NCBI RefSeq assembly: GCF_017592825.1
Contig: NZ_JAGFMD010000005.1
Coordinates: 186,001-250,000 of the forward strand
Source of the DNA: Roseivirga sp. E12
GTDB lineage: Bacteria > Bacteroidota > Bacteroidia > Cytophagales > Cyclobacteriaceae
Reading direction: 5' to 3'
DNA length: 64,000 nt
The position numbers and the translations under genes were made by a program. The notes beneath the pieces are model-generated. The model did no database searches and was not told the DNA's origin. It saw only the letters and a program-made list of their open reading frames with translations. Shown here in pieces: positions 62,381 to 64,000 of this stretch (position 1 is the stretch's first letter; every line of letters begins with the position of its first letter).

Positions 62381-62523
62381 TGGTAAGTATGCGTAATTCC
62401 ATTTTTCGACAATCATTGCATCTATTAAGTTCAGAAGCCCTGAGCCCAAGCAATATTCTGTGTTCTATTGGGAGAATTCTCTCTTAGTATTTCAACCCAT
62501 CTTTTCATTAAAAAAGTATCATC
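62381..62523 (+). other. Long metX leader downstream of the riboswitch
   Basis: 143 bases between the aptamer and the metX ATG. There is a small hairpin with palindrome GAGAATTCTC (about 62472-62481), but no stem followed by a T run, so a transcription terminator is not visible. No Shine-Dalgarno sequence is apparent. The expression platform may act on translation. Confidence 0.45.
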
Positions 62524-63594
62524 ATGTTGAAAGACACTAAAAAAGCTCATTTGGGTCTAAACCCTCTTGAATATTCACAACCTGAGTATTTCTTTACCAA
62601 TTCTCCTTTTCCTTTGGAGAATGGCAATGAACTTCCAGAGCTAAGGATTGCCTACCACACCTTTGGTCGGGTGAATGAAGACCGAAGCAACGTGGTTTGG
62701 GTATTTCATGCCTTAACAGCCAACGCTAACCCCCTAGAATGGTGGCCAGGATTAATTGGTGAAGATGACCTTATCAATCCCAAGGATCACTTCATAGTTT
62801 GCGCAAATATTATTGGTTCATGCTATGGCAGTACTGGACCGAAGGATTTTGACATTCGCAATGGCGAGCGATACTTAAGGGACTTTCCTAATCTGACCAT
62901 TCGTGATATTGTGAATGCCCATCAGCTATTGCAAGCACATTTAGGCATTGATGAGATCTGGTTAGGCATTGGTGGGTCAATGGGTGGCCAACAAGCTTTA
63001 GAATGGTCAATACAAGACAAGAGACTATTCAAACATTTAGCATTGGTTGCTACATCAGCTAAAAGTTCACCATGGGGCATCGCCATTCGAGCAGCTCAGC
63101 GTATGGCCATTGAGTCCGATCCTTCATTCTACTCATCCTCTCCGAAAGGAGGTTGGAAAGGGCTCGAGGCTGCAAGGGCAATGGCTATGATTTCTTATCG
63201 AAATCACGAAACTTTCAACAGTAGTCAGCAGGACCCCGAAGGGCAACTCGACAATTTTAGTGCTGAGAGTTATCAACGATATCAAGGCGAAAAGCTAGGT
63301 AGGCGCTTCGATGCCAGAACGTATTATACCTTGAACAAGGCCATGGATACCCATGATGTAGGTCGAGGAAGAAGAGGCATAGAAAATGCCCTAAGTCAAG
63401 TAAAGGCCAAAGTGCAGGTGATCGGCATAACCGGAGATTTACTCTTTACCGAAGCCGAGCAGCAACAACTTCATTCAGCTATTCCAGATGCGAGGCTCAA
63501 CTTTGTACCATCAAAATACGGTCACGATGGTTTCCTGGTAGAGGCCAAAGGTATCAGCAACATTCTTCAAAACTTTTTAAACGTACACCAATGA
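62524..63594 (+). CDS. metX: Homoserine O-acetyltransferase
   Basis: 356 residues, alpha/beta-hydrolase acyltransferase of methionine synthesis: it acetylates homoserine with acetyl-CoA. The nucleophile Ser152 lies in GIGGSMGGQQALEWS; the acid is in ITGDLLFT and the catalytic His in YGHDGFLVE. Acetyl- rather than succinyl-donor use is inferred from the family. It is under the SAM riboswitch and overlaps the next gene by 4 bp (ATGA). Confidence 0.95.
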   Translation: MLKDTKKAHLGLNPLEYSQPEYFFTNSPFPLENGNELPELRIAYHTFGRVNEDRSNVVWVFHALTANANPLEWWPGLIGEDDLINPKDHFIVCANIIGSCYGSTGPKDFDIRNGERYLRDFPNLTIRDIVNAHQLLQAHLGIDEIWLGIGGSMGGQQALEWSIQDKRLFKHLALVATSAKSSPWGIAIRAAQRMAIESDPSFYSSSPKGGWKGLEAARAMAMISYRNHETFNSSQQDPEGQLDNFSAESYQRYQGEKLGRRFDARTYYTLNKAMDTHDVGRGRRGIENALSQVKAKVQVIGITGDLLFTEAEQQQLHSAIPDARLNFVPSKYGHDGFLVEAKGISNILQNFLNVHQ

Positions 63595-64000
63595 AAAACA
63601 TTAGAATAGGTCTCTTTGGCTTTGGCTGTGTAGGCCAAGGACTCTATGAAACGCTCAATGGATCCAAAAACTTCTCAGGCCAAATCAGCAAAATCTGTAT
63701 CAAGAATCCGGATAAGCCAAGACCTCTAGACTCCAAGCTATTTACCACTAAAGCAAATGATATTCTGGACAATCCGGAGATCGATGTGATTGTGGAATTG
63801 ATAGATGATGCCGATGCGGCATTGGAGATAGTGACCCTGGCCCTAAAAAGTGGTAAGTCAGTAGTTACTGCCAATAAGAAAATGGTTGCAGAGCACCTCG
63901 CAGACTTAATCGAACTTCAGGCAAAAACAGGAAGCGCTTTACTCTATGAAGGTGCCGTTTGTGGCAGTATTCCAATCATTAGAACATTGGAGGAGTATTT
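63591..64000 (+). CDS. hom: Homoserine dehydrogenase, 5' part
   Basis: The first 136 residues before the window edge. The N-terminal NAD(P) domain begins IRIGLFGFGCVGQGLYETL, and continues with VIVELIDDADAALEIVTLALKSGKSVVTANKKMVA and LLYEGAVCGSIPIIRTLEEY, all family motifs. It supplies homoserine for both metX and thrC. It is cotranscribed with metX (ATGA overlap) and so lies under the same SAM riboswitch. The rest is outside the window. Confidence 0.93.
   Translation, partial: MKNIRIGLFGFGCVGQGLYETLNGSKNFSGQISKICIKNPDKPRPLDSKLFTTKANDILDNPEIDVIVELIDDADAALEIVTLALKSGKSVVTANKKMVAEHLADLIELQAKTGSALLYEGAVCGSIPIIRTLEEY

Overview
The window reads as chromosomal DNA from a marine-type member of the Bacteroidota, most likely order Cytophagales (Roseivirga/Fulvivirga-like; genus not determined). 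The support is: many genes preceded by the Bacteroidetes promoter form TTG-N17-23-TAnnTTTG and almost no Shine-Dalgarno sites; a family set typical of this phylum (DUF4270 lipoprotein next to a truncated glycogen-synthase-like protein and panC/panD, DUF4834 after carB, a GGGP synthase, SecA without its zinc tail, FG-GAP/ASPIC lipoproteins, a two-gene Na/Pi plus OprO/P-type porin locus). Coding density is high. I see no rRNA, tRNA, CRISPR array, prophage or classical insertion sequence.

Layout. 1-11 kb: secreted M14 carboxypeptidase, deoC with a lysine-type dehydrogenase, a LanC-like lipoprotein preceded by a membrane LytTR regulator and glycerate kinase, then a WYL regulator, a GyrI-like protein and a methyltransferase-like membrane protein. 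11-17 kb: two tandem FG-GAP/ASPIC-UnbV lipoproteins. 17-31 kb: gltX, ridA, a 3HCDH-C protein, glmS, DUF4270 and GlgA-like, panC-panD-flippase-like-rfaE2-YugP, acyl-CoA dehydrogenase, an AraC-type regulator, GGGP synthase with two small membrane proteins. 31-37 kb: chrA and a phosphate-uptake cluster (porin, two Na/Pi transporters). 37-46 kb: M20 amidohydrolase, SPOR-like lipoprotein, secA, dapF, and the rpsP-rimM-trmD-rplS operon. 46-52 kb: the 2-oxoglutarate dehydrogenase operon (E1-E2-E3), interrupted between E2 and E3 by a 433-bp four-helix-bundle gene element. 52-59 kb: carB, fatty-acid genes (fabH-like with its TetR, accD). 59-64 kb: LysR-thrC-YeiH, and a SAM-I riboswitch controlling metX and hom; the last gene runs off the window.

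The most unusual structure is at 50216-50648. A 116-aa four-helix-bundle (23S-IVP-like) gene is bracketed by arrays of 7-bp repeats, five units on the left and four on the right, in opposite orientation, and the unit neatly occupies the gap between odhB and lpd. Second is the membrane-LytTR/LanC-like module. Its LanC homologue is an exported lipoprotein that has lost all three zinc ligands, and two TTCGCGAA boxes lie exactly 21 bp apart upstream of it, the spacing expected of a LytTR target. Several other palindromes sit where an operator should be (tetR, LysR/thrC, phosphate genes). Promoter positions also show that about eight obvious long reading frames begin too far upstream; corrected starts are given.
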